Positions 45,283 to 54,103 are shown, counted from the stretch's first letter. The stretch is DNA of 64,000 bases from Pseudomonas sp. B20(2017) (GCF_002113125.1 NZ_NEJP01000025.1:23366-87365), one strand, 5' to 3'. Made by a program: numbers and translations. Notes: generated by a model from the letters alone, not told the origin.

Positions 45283-45310
45283 TCTGAGGATAGACGCCGG
45301 AACAAAGTTC
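45283..45310 (-). promoter_or_regulatory. AlgU-type promoter of osmC
   Basis: On the minus strand GAACTT (45310-45305), a 17-nt spacer and TCAGA (45287-45283) match GAACTT-N16/17-TCTGA with a perfect -35 and one change in the -10. The start would be near 45277, giving a leader of about 55 nt. Confidence 0.82.
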
Positions 45311-45464
45311 AGCCCAACTGAATCGTTGACTTTTTTAGTAGGAAATTTCGGATCGGCTATTGAAACTCGGGTATATGCCCTTATTGCACAGAACACGCTT
45401 ATGAATTGGGCAGGTTTGCGTTCGCCAAGAACACACCTGCGCCCTCAATCGGAGATGCAGGTTT

Positions 45465-46466
45465 ATGAAGCAACTGTCCGACGTAAAGTTTTCCACCCTC
45501 GATCTGGTGCCGGTCCGCGAGAACGGCAGCCCGGCGCAGTCGCTGCGCAACTCGCTGGATCTGGCGCAGCATGTCGAGAAGTTTGGCTACACGCGATTCT
45601 GGGTCGCCGAGCACCACAACATGGACGGCATCGCCAGTTCCGCCACCTCGGTATTGCTGGGCTATCTGGCCGGCGGCACGTCGACCATTCGTGTCGGTTC
45701 TGGCGGCGTGATGCTGCCCAACCATGCGCCGCTGGTGATCGCCGAGCAGTTCGGCACCCTCGAAAGCCTTTATCCGGGACGTATCGACCTCGGTCTGGGC
45801 CGCGCTCCGGGTTCCGATCAGATGACCGCCCGTGCCCTGCGCCGTGAGCGCTCCGGCAGTGCCGACGACTTCCCGGAAGACGTGGCTGAGCTGGTGCGTT
45901 TCCTCGGCCCGCGCACCCCGGATCAGCGAGTGATCGCAATGCCGGGCACCGGCACCAATGTGCCGATCTGGCTGCTCGGTTCCAGTCTGTTCAGTGCGCA
46001 ACTGGCCGGCGAGCGCGGTTTGCCCTACGCCTTCGCCTCGCATTTCGCACCGCGCTTCATGCACGAGGCGATTCGCGTCTACCGTAATCACTTCAAGCCG
46101 TCGGCGGTACTCGACAAACCGTACGTGATGCTGGGCGTGCCGCTGGTGGCGGCCGACACCGATGAGCAGGCCGACTACCTGGCAACCTCGGTGTACCAGC
46201 GAATTCTCGCGCTGATGCGTGGGCAAAGTCTGGTGCAACGTCCGCCGGTGAAAACCATGGACGGACTGTGGTTGCCTCATGAGCGTGAGGCGGTGGGTGA
46301 TTTCCTCGGTCTGGCGATGGTCGGCAGTCCGCAGAAAATCCGCGCGAAACTCGAAGTGCTGATCGAACAGACTCAGGCTGATGAACTGATCTTCACCTGC
46401 GACCTGTACGAACACGCCGATCGCCTGCATTCCTACGAGTTGCTGGCGCAGGTGATGAAGGGCTGA
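45465..46466 (+). CDS. LLM class flavin-dependent oxidoreductase
   Basis: 333 residues with the bacterial luciferase-like TIM-barrel pattern: FSTLDLVPVRENGSP at the N-terminus, RFWVAEHHNMDG, VGSGGVMLPNHAPLVIAEQFGTL and GRIDLGLGRAPGSD. This is the MsnO8/YhbW-like subgroup. It should bind FMN and oxidise an unknown substrate. Divergent from osmC with 243 bp between. Confidence 0.9.
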   Translation: MKQLSDVKFSTLDLVPVRENGSPAQSLRNSLDLAQHVEKFGYTRFWVAEHHNMDGIASSATSVLLGYLAGGTSTIRVGSGGVMLPNHAPLVIAEQFGTLESLYPGRIDLGLGRAPGSDQMTARALRRERSGSADDFPEDVAELVRFLGPRTPDQRVIAMPGTGTNVPIWLLGSSLFSAQLAGERGLPYAFASHFAPRFMHEAIRVYRNHFKPSAVLDKPYVMLGVPLVAADTDEQADYLATSVYQRILALMRGQSLVQRPPVKTMDGLWLPHEREAVGDFLGLAMVGSPQKIRAKLEVLIEQTQADELIFTCDLYEHADRLHSYELLAQVMKG

Positions 46467-46484
46467 AATTCACTCTGACTTCCT

Positions 46485-46571
46485 GTGGGAGCGAGCCTGC
46501 TCGCGAAAGCGCCATGTCAGCCAACGTCTTGAGTGACTGACACACCATCGCGAGCAGGCTGGCTCCCACAT
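46485..46571. repeat. REPIN, divergent subtype
   Basis: GTGGGAGCGAGCCTGCTCGC near 46486 and GCGAGCAGGCTGGCTCCCAC near 46551-46570 form the pair. The core GAGCCTGCTC differs from the GGGCTTGCTC core of the other copies. Confidence 0.88.
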
Positions 46572-46588
46572 GAAAAATCATTACCAAC

Positions 46589-46622
46589 AAAAAAGCCGAC
46601 GCATTGCGTCGGCTTTTGTTTT
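46589..46622. terminator. intrinsic terminator between LLM and DUF1161 genes
   Basis: AAAAGCCGACGCA/TGCGTCGGCTTTT hairpin with A-rich and T-rich flanks serves both convergent genes. Confidence 0.9.
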
Positions 46623-46632
46623 TCCGGCGTGA

Positions 46633-46857
46633 TCAGCCGCGGGTGTAAACGATCTCTTTGGTGCCGCCTTCGCAGGTGCCGACGACTTTGCCGCCACTGG
46701 CCGCACCCTTGTCGACAACCTCCAGCGAATACCCGGAAACGCCCTTGGCATCCAGCTTGGCCGCGATTTCAGCCTTCAGTTCTTCACAGGGCTTGCCGGC
46801 AGCAAACGCACCACCCGCAAGGCTCAACAAACCTACTGCCAATATCAACTTCTTCAT
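46633..46857 (-). CDS. DUF1161 family exported protein, second copy
   Basis: 74 residues from ATG 46857 with GGGAG upstream. The signal peptide ends near AFA (residue 20). CEELKAEIAAKLDAKGVSGYSLEVV and VGTCEGGTKEIVYTR are the same blocks as in the DUF1161 gene at 44448-44687. Function unknown. Confidence 0.85.
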   Translation of the reverse strand: MKKLILAVGLLSLAGGAFAAGKPCEELKAEIAAKLDAKGVSGYSLEVVDKGAASGGKVVGTCEGGTKEIVYTRG

Positions 46858-46985
46858 CGGTCGCACTCCCTGGTCGGATTAATTAAGGCGGGCATCGAGC
46901 CGTTCGCTCGATGCACTCACCTCGTAGCGCATTGCCATTCCTATGGCACTCGGCCAGCGCGCAAGTTCAGAAGCGTAGACCAAAC

Positions 46986-47201
46986 TCAGCTGCTGGCAAT
47001 CCGGAACCCGACTTTCAGGGTCACTTGAAAGTGGGCAGCCTTGCCGTCCTTGATGTGGCCGCGGGTTTCGGTCACTTCGAACCATTCCAGATGCTTGATG
47101 CTCTTGTTGGCCTCGGCCAACGCATTGTTGATGGCGTCTTCGATGCTGCTGGTGGACGAGCCGACCAGCTCGACTTTCTTGTAGGTGTGATGGTCACTCA
47201 T
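46986..47201 (-). CDS. dodecin (flavin-binding)
   Basis: 71 residues. The family pattern VELVGSSTSSIEDAINNALAEA and IKHLEWFEVTETRGHI includes the Trp and Gln-region residues that stack isoalloxazine rings (Trp near residue 40; FQVTLKVGF at the end). It forms a dodecamer that stores or buffers flavin. Strong ribosome site AAGGAG. Confidence 0.92.
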   Translation of the reverse strand: MSDHHTYKKVELVGSSTSSIEDAINNALAEANKSIKHLEWFEVTETRGHIKDGKAAHFQVTLKVGFRIASS

Positions 47202-47357
47202 GGCGTTCTCCTTGAAGTGTGCAATTGAGCCTAGCAGCGATTTGCCGTGTTGATTTCGGCGTCTTGGGCGAAGGGAAGTTCAGATTTTCTGCACTTTCCA
47301 GAAGCCGTGAAGTCCCAAACAACACACGCCACTCATCACCAATGCAGGAGAGCCACC

Positions 47358-47684
47358 ATGGCCAACACCTCGTTACGCAAAGCCTCGTTGCAAAGCATGG
47401 AAGCGGAGATCGAGAGTCTGCTCAAGTCGTTGGAAAGCCTGAAGGACGACGCTTCGGACGAGTCGCGCAAGACCCTGAAAGCGCTCAAGGGCAACGCTGA
47501 AAGCGCGCTGAAACATTCGCGCAGCCTGCTCAGCGATGCCTACGAAGAAGTCAAAGTCAAAACCCGCGAGACCGGGATCGCCACCCGCGATTACGCGCAG
47601 GAACATCCGTGGACGACTGCCGGTGTCGCGGTCGGTGCGCTGGGGCTGCTGGCCGCTTATCTGTTGTTCAAGCGCGGCGAGTGA
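47358..47684 (+). CDS. DUF883 family membrane-associated protein
   Basis: 108 residues from ATG 47358 with AGGAG upstream. A helical amphipathic stretch (about 1-75) is followed by the family motif HPWTTAGVAVGALGLLAAYLL, a C-terminal membrane helix, and a short basic end. ElaB/YqjD-like proteins of this type bind ribosomes at the membrane in E. coli. The last 28 bp overlap the 3' end of trpI. Confidence 0.88.
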   Translation: MANTSLRKASLQSMEAEIESLLKSLESLKDDASDESRKTLKALKGNAESALKHSRSLLSDAYEEVKVKTRETGIATRDYAQEHPWTTAGVAVGALGLLAAYLLFKRGE

Positions 47685-48574
47685 TCCGCCTGGCGCAGCT
47701 CGTTCCTGAGCCACTGCGCCAATTGCCGGGCGCGCCCGTCTGCGGCGCGCTTGGGTAGCCACAACGCCAGTTGCGCCGGGGTTTCACTGAAACCCCACGG
47801 CGCGACCAGGCGCCCGGCCTTCAAGTCTTCGGTCACCAGCGGTTCCGGCGCGATCGCCACGCCCAGCCCGGCGACGGCCGCTTCCAGCAAGTAATACAAA
47901 TGCTCGAAACCTTGCCCCAGCTTCAACGCCCTGGCGTCGAGGCCGCTTTGCTGCGCCCAGCTCGGCCAGGCTTGCGGGCGTGAAGTCGTGTGCAGCAAGG
48001 GTTCGTCGAGCAGGGCGATGGGCGGTGCCGATTGCAGGCGCTGGTAGCCGCTGAACAGCGGGCTCATGACCGGGCCGATGCGCTCGCTGGCCAGCTCATA
48101 GACTTGCATGTCTGCCGGCCATGGCGGTTCGGCGAACAGCAGCAATGCATCCAGCCCCGGGCGTCGTGGATCGAGATCGCCTTCACCGGCCGACAGGTGC
48201 AGACGCAAGTCCGGCAGATCGGCATTCAAGCGTCCCAGTCGCGGAATGAACCAGCGCGCCAGCAGACTCCCGGAGCAACCGAGCACGAACGGCGCATCGG
48301 CGGTGCTTTGGGTCAGTTCCGCGCAAACGCTGCGCAAGCGGTCGAACGCCTCGCCGCTGGCATCGCGCAATCGGATGCCGGCATCTGTGAGTTTCAGGCC
48401 ACGACCGTCCTTGACGAAAAGACTGACGCCGAGATGCTCCTCCAGCACCTTGAGCTGGCGGCTGACCGCACCGTGGGTCACGTGCAGTTGCTCCGCAGCC
48501 TGACTGACGCTGTTCAGGCGGGCGGTGGCTTCGAAAGCGCGCAGGGCGTTCAGCGGGGGAAGGTCATGGCTCAT
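47657..48574 (-). CDS. trpI: LysR-type activator of trpBA (TrpI)
   Basis: 305 residues. The N-terminal helix-turn-helix is in LNSVSQAAEQLHVTHGAVSRQLKVLEE, and the C-terminal effector domain follows. It is divergent from trpBA, the arrangement in pseudomonads, where TrpI senses indoleglycerol phosphate and activates trpBA. The binding motif TGTGAG-N5-CTGACA lies 6 bp upstream of its start codon. Confidence 0.94.
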   Translation of the reverse strand: MSHDLPPLNALRAFEATARLNSVSQAAEQLHVTHGAVSRQLKVLEEHLGVSLFVKDGRGLKLTDAGIRLRDASGEAFDRLRSVCAELTQSTADAPFVLGCSGSLLARWFIPRLGRLNADLPDLRLHLSAGEGDLDPRRPGLDALLLFAEPPWPADMQVYELASERIGPVMSPLFSGYQRLQSAPPIALLDEPLLHTTSRPQAWPSWAQQSGLDARALKLGQGFEHLYYLLEAAVAGLGVAIAPEPLVTEDLKAGRLVAPWGFSETPAQLALWLPKRAADGRARQLAQWLRNELRQADHSPRLNNR

Positions 48575-48580
48575 GGTATC

Positions 48581-48597
48581 TGTGAGTTTTCCTGACA
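48581..48597. promoter_or_regulatory. TrpI operator (site I)
   Basis: TGTGAG, five bases, CTGACA: identical to the motif I recall for the strong TrpI site in P. aeruginosa. It lies immediately upstream of trpI and 90 bp before trpB, so TrpI can repress itself and activate trpBA. Confidence 0.82.
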
Positions 48598-48686
48598 GGT
48601 TGTGGCGATCTTATCGGTTTTCAGCCTGGAAGGTCAGGGGTAGAGTGAACGCCATTGTCTTCTCGTGAAATCCGCTGGAGCGAACC

Positions 48687-49934
48687 ATGACCCAGACTTC
48701 GAACACCTCCGATCTGCGTAACGGCCCTGACGCCAACGGCCTGTTTGGCTCGTTCGGCGGCCGTTACGTTGCTGAAACCCTGATGCCGTTGATCCTCGAC
48801 CTGGCCCGCGAATACGAAGCGGCCAAGGAAGATCCGGCGTTCAAAGAAGAATTGGCCTACTTCCAGCGCGACTATGTCGGACGTCCGAGCCCTCTGTACT
48901 TCGCCGAGCGCCTGACCGAATTCTGCGGTGGCGCCAAGATCTACCTAAAGCGCGAAGAGCTGAACCACACCGGCGCGCACAAGATCAACAACTGCATCGG
49001 CCAGATCCTGCTGGCACGGCGCATGGGCAAGAAACGCATCATCGCCGAGACCGGCGCCGGCATGCACGGCGTGGCCACCGCTACGGTAGCCGCGCGTTTC
49101 GGTCTGGACTGCGTGATCTACATGGGCACCACCGACATCGAGCGTCAGCAGGCCAACGTGTTCCGCATGAAGCTGCTGGGCGCCGAGGTGATCCCGGTGG
49201 TCGCCGGCACCGGTACGCTGAAAGACGCAATGAACGAAGCGCTGCGTGACTGGGTGACCAACGTCGACAGCACCTTCTACCTGATCGGCACCGTGGCCGG
49301 TCCGCACCCTTATCCAGCCATGGTTCGCGACTTCCAGGCCGTGATCGGCAAGGAAACCCGCGATCAACTGCAAGCCCAGGAAGGTCGTCTGCCGGACAGT
49401 CTGGTGGCGTGCATTGGTGGCGGTTCCAACGCCATGGGCCTGTTCCACCCGTTCCTCGATGACAAAAGCGTCGAGATTATCGGCGTAGAAGCCGCCGGTT
49501 ACGGTATTGAAACCGGCAAGCACGCGGCCAGCCTCAACGGCGGCGTACCGGGTGTGTTGCACGGCAACCGTACTTTCCTGCTGCAGGACGACGATGGCCA
49601 GATCATCGACGCCCACTCGATTTCCGCCGGCCTCGACTATCCGGGCATCGGCCCTGAACACGCGTGGTTGCATGACATCGGCCGCGTCCAGTACACCTCG
49701 GTGACCGACGACGAAGCCCTCGCCGCATTCCACCAGTGCTGCCGTCTGGAAGGGATCATTCCGGCACTGGAAAGCGCCCACGCCCTGGCCGAAGTATTCA
49801 AACGCGCACCGAAACTGCCGAAGGATCACCTGATGGTGGTCAACCTGTCCGGTCGCGGCGACAAAGACATGCAGACCGTCATGCACCACATGGAACACTC
49901 TCAACAAGAGCAATCCAAGCAGGAGAAACACTGA
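48687..49934 (+). CDS. trpB: tryptophan synthase beta chain
   Basis: 415 residues. The PLP Lys is in NHTGAHKINNC, the substrate loop GAGMHGVATA and the PLP phosphate site GGGSNAMG are present. It condenses indole with serine. It is coupled with trpA: the stop codon shares a base with the trpA ATG. The C-terminus is longer than in E. coli by a Gln/Glu/Ser-rich tail (SQQEQSKQEKH). Confidence 0.96.
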   Translation: MTQTSNTSDLRNGPDANGLFGSFGGRYVAETLMPLILDLAREYEAAKEDPAFKEELAYFQRDYVGRPSPLYFAERLTEFCGGAKIYLKREELNHTGAHKINNCIGQILLARRMGKKRIIAETGAGMHGVATATVAARFGLDCVIYMGTTDIERQQANVFRMKLLGAEVIPVVAGTGTLKDAMNEALRDWVTNVDSTFYLIGTVAGPHPYPAMVRDFQAVIGKETRDQLQAQEGRLPDSLVACIGGGSNAMGLFHPFLDDKSVEIIGVEAAGYGIETGKHAASLNGGVPGVLHGNRTFLLQDDDGQIIDAHSISAGLDYPGIGPEHAWLHDIGRVQYTSVTDDEALAAFHQCCRLEGIIPALESAHALAEVFKRAPKLPKDHLMVVNLSGRGDKDMQTVMHHMEHSQQEQSKQEKH

Positions 49935-50746
49935 TGAGCCGCCTGCAAACCCGCTTTGCCGAACTCAAGGAACAGAACCGTGCTGCCCTGGTGACCTTCG
50001 TTACCGCCGGTGATCCGGACTACGACACCTCGCTGGCAATCCTCAAAGGCCTGCCGAAAGCCGGTGCCGACGTGATCGAACTGGGCATGCCGTTCACCGA
50101 CCCGATGGCCGACGGCCCGGCGATTCAGCTGGCGAACATCCGTGCCTTGGGCGCCAAGCAGAACCTGCTCAAAACCCTGCAAATGGTCCGCGAGTTCCGC
50201 AAGGACAACAGCGACACGCCGCTGGTGCTGATGGGTTACTTCAACCCGATTCACAAGTTCGGTGTCGAGCGCTTCATCGCCGAAGCCAAAGAGGCCGGCG
50301 TTGATGGCCTGATCGTGGTCGACATGCCACCGGAGCACAACTCGGAACTGTGCGACCCGGCCCAGGCTGCAGGCATCGACTTCATCCGCCTGACCACCCC
50401 GACCACCGATGATGCGCGTCTGCCGAAAGTGTTGAACGGCAGCTCCGGCTTCGTTTACTACGTGTCGGTTGCCGGTGTGACCGGTGCTGGCGCGGCGACG
50501 CTGGAACACGTCGAGGAGGCGGTGGCGCGTCTGCGTCGTCATACCGACCTGCCGATCAGCATCGGTTTTGGTATCCGCACGCCTGAGCAAGCCGCGTCCA
50601 TTGCGCGTCTGGCCGATGGTGTGGTGGTGGGCTCGGCGCTGATTGATCACATCGCCAACGCGACCACGCCGGCTCAGGCCATCGACGGCGTGCTGAGCCT
50701 GTGTTCGGCGCTGTCCGAAGGCGTGCGTAAGGCTCGCGTCAGCTGA
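49934..50746 (+). CDS. trpA: tryptophan synthase alpha chain
   Basis: 270 residues from ATG 49934. Catalytic residues are in ADVIELGMPFTDPMADGP (Glu and Asp), with the phosphate-binding GFGI(R)TPEQA loop near the end. It cleaves indoleglycerol phosphate and channels indole to TrpB. A terminator follows at 50810-50840. Confidence 0.96.
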   Translation: MSRLQTRFAELKEQNRAALVTFVTAGDPDYDTSLAILKGLPKAGADVIELGMPFTDPMADGPAIQLANIRALGAKQNLLKTLQMVREFRKDNSDTPLVLMGYFNPIHKFGVERFIAEAKEAGVDGLIVVDMPPEHNSELCDPAQAAGIDFIRLTTPTTDDARLPKVLNGSSGFVYYVSVAGVTGAGAATLEHVEEAVARLRRHTDLPISIGFGIRTPEQAASIARLADGVVVGSALIDHIANATTPAQAIDGVLSLCSALSEGVRKARVS

Positions 50747-50809
50747 AGGTAAAGTTCCTGATACAGAGGAATTAGAGCCTCCACGCACAGACTAACCAAG
50801 CAAGACCGA

Positions 50810-50840
50810 GGGATTCAGGACCACGTTCTGAATCCCTTTT
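50810..50840 (+). terminator. intrinsic terminator of trpBA
   Basis: GGGATTCAG and CTGAATCCC enclose a 9-nt loop and are followed by TTTTT. Confidence 0.88.
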
Positions 50841-50868
50841 TGCTGTCAGTGCAGTGAGGAAAGACCCG

Positions 50869-51312
50869 ATGAAAATGCCGAAACGTCTGATTGCCAGTCT
50901 GGGTGTGCTGATGATCAGCGCGACACCGCTGCTGGCCAGCGCCGATCCGCGCGACGATCACGACCACGGCGGCCCGCAACAGGGCCACTACGACAATCGC
51001 GGTGGTGATCACCATGATTGGCAAAGCAACCATCGCGGCGGCCCGCCGCCTCGGGACTTCGGCCCGGTGCGTCAGGTGATTCGCGACAATCATGGCTACT
51101 TCGTTCGCGGTGCGCCGCCGCCTCCAGGCATTCATCTGGTACGTGGCCGGCCGCTGCCCCATGGCTATTACGGCGAACGGCTGGATAACCGGGCGTTGAG
51201 TCGCCTGCCGTATTACCCGGGTTATGAATGGCGTCGTGCCGGCGGTGACATCGTGTTGATCGCGGTGGGCACCGGGATTGTTTACGAAGTGCTGGACGGC
51301 GTTCTGTACTGA
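50869..51312 (+). CDS. RcnB family exported protein
   Basis: 147 residues from ATG 50869 with GAGGA upstream. A signal peptide ends at LLASA (about 24). A His/Asp-rich stretch follows (RDDHDHGGPQQGHYDNRGGDHHD), which could bind metal, then the RcnB-like C-terminal fold with LVRGRPLPHGYYGERL. In E. coli RcnB takes part in nickel/cobalt homeostasis; here the function is unproven. Confidence 0.78.
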   Translation: MKMPKRLIASLGVLMISATPLLASADPRDDHDHGGPQQGHYDNRGGDHHDWQSNHRGGPPPRDFGPVRQVIRDNHGYFVRGAPPPPGIHLVRGRPLPHGYYGERLDNRALSRLPYYPGYEWRRAGGDIVLIAVGTGIVYEVLDGVLY

Positions 51313-51328
51313 TCCATCAGGCAATAAA

Positions 51329-51366
51329 AAAGACCGCAGCCTTTACCGGCTGCGGTCTTTTGTTTT
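51329..51366. terminator. bidirectional terminator
   Basis: AAAGACCGCAGCC/GGCTGCGGTCTTT hairpin with A-rich and T-rich flanks between the convergent RcnB-like and DUF4105 genes. Confidence 0.9.
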
Positions 51367-51381
51367 CAGGGCTGTTGTTCT

Positions 51382-53343
51382 TCAGGGTAATTCCAGTCCG
51401 CCCGAGGCTTTGTGCAGTTTGCGCAGATGCTCGCCGATCTGCTTCACGTTGGCCTCGCTGGCCGCAATCTCGGCTGCTCGTTTGGGCTCGAGCAATGCGC
51501 GTACTTCCTTATCGAGATCGCCGGTCAGGGCCAGCAACTGTTTCTGGCGCTGGCTGCTTTCCGCTTCCAGACGGCTGAACTCGCTCGGTTGCGGCAGGCC
51601 ATAACCCCGGGAATCGAGCAGTTCTGCCGGCCGGCTGAGGAAGCCGCTGTTGGCGAGTATCTGCTGCAACGTGGCGTTAGCCTTGTCCATACCACCGTTC
51701 TCCAGCTCCCGGGCGCCGAGGTAGCGTTGTTTGACTTCATCCTGAGCCAACAGCAATTGGCGGCGGAAACTGGCTTGCTCCAGCAACAACAACGCGGCGC
51801 TGGTGCGCAGGTCAGCTCGTTCGAACCATGGGCGGCGCTCTTCGGCAGACAGCGAAAGCCATTCTTCAACGGTTGTCTGCTTGATCGGCAATTGCTTCTT
51901 CAAGACATCGAACATCGCCTGATAACGATCACGGAACGAGTCGAAGCGATAGCCCAGGCGCAACGCCTCCTTCGGATCATCGAGCACGCTGGTGTCGGCC
52001 AGGCCACGCCCTTTCAGCACTTCAAGCAAGCCGTTGGGCATGATGCTGTCGAGGCCGGTGAGCCGGGCGTTGTTGCTGCCGCTGCGTAGCAGTTTCAGGC
52101 CTTCGACGGCGCAGTTGTTGGAGAGGAAGAAGTAATTGCCGTCGTAGCTCCAGTGCATTTCGGCAGCGTGTTCGACAACGCCCTCGATTTCGCTGCGCGA
52201 GAGATTCAGCGGCACCGACGCCAGGCTGCGCAGTTCGGTCTTGGTGTATTCGTCGATCACCTGCGCCAGCGGCAGCACGAACAGTCGCGACGGGTACTTG
52301 CCGACCAGTCCGTCCCAGCTCGACAGCTGCACGTCACCGACAAAGGCGCGGTATGACAGCACCAGATGCTGATCCAGATCCAGTCGGCAGTCCGGCCCGC
52401 GCGGCCGGCCCGGTGCGCAGATCACCAGACGCAGCATGCTGTGGCCCCAACGGCTGACCCAGTTCTGGTTGGCTTCGGCCAACAGGTAATCCACCGCGTA
52501 CACGCGCTCCGGGTCGACCTGGCCCAGGGGCTGTTTGGCAAAGTCGTTGCCGGCATTGAGGAAGGCGAAGGTTTTGGCGCACGCATCCTTGGCCGGCGGT
52601 GCCCAGCCGAAGTGTTGCTGGTAAAAGCGATACAGCGCCGGGCGTCGGCAGGCGTAACTCGGGTCGAGGAGGAAATACTCCATGTTGACCGCGACAAACT
52701 CCTTCGGGCTTGAGATTTCGTAGAGGTCGGGGCTGCGGGCGATCTGCCGGTTGTGCTGTTCACGTTCGCCACGACGGCCGACGTATTGCTGCCAGCCTGC
52801 GAGGTCGAGCAGGCGTGGATCATCGCTGAGGGTGAAGCGCCGACCGTTCTGGCCGCGGCACTCATCGGGAATGCCGATCAGCCCGGCGCTGTTGTTGCGC
52901 CGGGTGCAGCGCTGGATCAGCGTGCGTTCGGCCGCCGGCCACAAGCGCGCGCGATCGTAAATGTGGGTGATTTCATGCAGCACCGTGGCCAGCAGTTCCC
53001 GGCGAACGGTGCCGTGAGGGCGATTGGTTTTTTGAGTGGCCGCGCTGCCATCGGTCAGACTGGCGAGCAGTTTGCGGTTCAGGTCCAGCTCGGAGACGAG
53101 CGTCGCCTGGCCGTAAGCATTGCCGGGCATGTCGTCGGTCCAGCCGACATCGATGCGCCGGTCCAGGCGTTCGATGAAGCTCGGCGGTAACGCCTGCATG
53201 GCTTCATCGAGCAGCGCCTGGCTGGCCTGTTGTTGGGCGGGGCTCAGACCGTCGGTCTTGAGCCGCAATTGCAGGCCGGCGTGGGCGCTGTTGCCAAGCA
53301 GCAACAGCGCCCCGGCCAGCAGCCAGGCGCCGAGTGACTTCAC
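51382..53343 (-). CDS. large periplasmic protein with HExxH region and DUF4105 (Lnb-like) domain
   Basis: 653 residues from a GTG start (53343) overlapping the upstream stop as GTGA. A signal peptide ends at AHA (residue 22). The N-terminal part has a zinc-protease-like LLATVLHEITHIYDRA (HExxH 123-127) and a possible third ligand in PKEFVAVNMEYF (215-222). The middle part has RWGHSMLRLV (His301) and NYFFLSNNCAVEGLKLL (Cys411), the His and Cys spacing of DUF4105. This family includes Lnb, a lipoprotein N-acyltransferase of Bdellovibrio (recalled). The C-terminal 200 residues are helical. No membrane spans are visible. Function here is unknown. Confidence 0.78.
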   Translation of the reverse strand: MKSLGAWLLAGALLLLGNSAHAGLQLRLKTDGLSPAQQQASQALLDEAMQALPPSFIERLDRRIDVGWTDDMPGNAYGQATLVSELDLNRKLLASLTDGSAATQKTNRPHGTVRRELLATVLHEITHIYDRARLWPAAERTLIQRCTRRNNSAGLIGIPDECRGQNGRRFTLSDDPRLLDLAGWQQYVGRRGEREQHNRQIARSPDLYEISSPKEFVAVNMEYFLLDPSYACRRPALYRFYQQHFGWAPPAKDACAKTFAFLNAGNDFAKQPLGQVDPERVYAVDYLLAEANQNWVSRWGHSMLRLVICAPGRPRGPDCRLDLDQHLVLSYRAFVGDVQLSSWDGLVGKYPSRLFVLPLAQVIDEYTKTELRSLASVPLNLSRSEIEGVVEHAAEMHWSYDGNYFFLSNNCAVEGLKLLRSGSNNARLTGLDSIMPNGLLEVLKGRGLADTSVLDDPKEALRLGYRFDSFRDRYQAMFDVLKKQLPIKQTTVEEWLSLSAEERRPWFERADLRTSAALLLLEQASFRRQLLLAQDEVKQRYLGARELENGGMDKANATLQQILANSGFLSRPAELLDSRGYGLPQPSEFSRLEAESSQRQKQLLALTGDLDKEVRALLEPKRAAEIAASEANVKQIGEHLRKLHKASGGLELP

Positions 53344-53660
53344 AGTGCGAGGATGGCTTCGGCGAGTACCTGATCACTGGCGTCGCGAGCTTCCGGCACG
53401 CGGGTGCGCAAGGTGTTGAAAGCGGCTTCCAGGTTTGCACCACGGATATCACCGTCGCTGGCCACGAAACTGGCAGCGTCGTCGTGGGCTTCGCGGATGA
53501 TTTTCGAGTCGCGAATCGACGTGGTGGTGTCGGAGGTGAAATCGATGGTGCGCTGGGAGGCGCGGACGATGATGTTACTGGTGGCTACCAGGGTGTGTGC
53601 CTGGGTCATATCGGCCAACAACAGCAGGCCAAGGGCGGCAGCAATCAGCGGGCTACGCAT
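53340..53660 (-). CDS. DUF2388 family exported protein (copy A)
   Basis: 106 residues. A signal peptide ends at TQA (about 21). The family block HDDAASFVASDGDIRGANLEAAFNTLR is complete. GGAG precedes the ATG. The stop overlaps the DUF4105 start by 4 bp, so the two are translationally coupled, which ties this small protein to the large periplasmic enzyme-like product. Confidence 0.85.
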   Translation of the reverse strand: MRSPLIAAALGLLLLADMTQAHTLVATSNIIVRASQRTIDFTSDTTTSIRDSKIIREAHDDAASFVASDGDIRGANLEAAFNTLRTRVPEARDASDQVLAEAILAL

Positions 53661-53687
53661 GGAACGACTCCGAAAAGACAGGGATGA

Positions 53688-53996
53688 CTATTGGACGAGA
53701 ATTGCCTGTGCCAGTTCAAGGTCGCTGACATGAAGTTTTGGCCGGCTTTTGCGCAGGTAATGCAGGGCGGATTCCAGCTGTGCGCCGCGCATCTGGCCGT
53801 CACTGGCAACGAACGCTGCGGCATCGTCGTGCGCGGCGATGATCAGTTTACGGTCGAACGGCGCGGAAGACACCATGCCGGTGGCCCAGACGCTGACCAC
53901 GGTGTTCTGTGTGGACACATCGAAGGCGTCTGCCAGAGGAATCCAGCAGGCGGTAATCAGTACAGAAGGGATAAGCAGATTTGTAAGAAAACGCAT
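53688..53996 (-). CDS. DUF2388 family exported protein (copy B)
   Basis: 102 residues from ATG 53996 (MRFLTNLLIPSV), though no strong ribosome site is seen and an ATG at 54008 is possible. The signal peptide ends near ADA. The block HDDAAAFVASDGQMRGAQLESALHYLR aligns with copies A and C. It is the most divergent of the three in its N-terminal half. 27 bp before copy A. Confidence 0.8.
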   Translation of the reverse strand: MRFLTNLLIPSVLITACWIPLADAFDVSTQNTVVSVWATGMVSSAPFDRKLIIAAHDDAAAFVASDGQMRGAQLESALHYLRKSRPKLHVSDLELAQAILVQ

Positions 53997-54103
53997 GGGA
54001 CTCGGCAACTGTTGGCGAGTCCCAAGGCTAGCGCAATGCCCGGACTAGAGCCAGCGCCGAAACATCGGGACACGACCGGCGTGCCCCGTAATGTTTCTGT
54101 CGC

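Noticed and set aside
47254..47281. GAACTT upstream of dodecin as an AlgU promoter
   Set aside because: The -35 is perfect, but at 17 nt the -10 would be CGAAA, too far from TCTGA.
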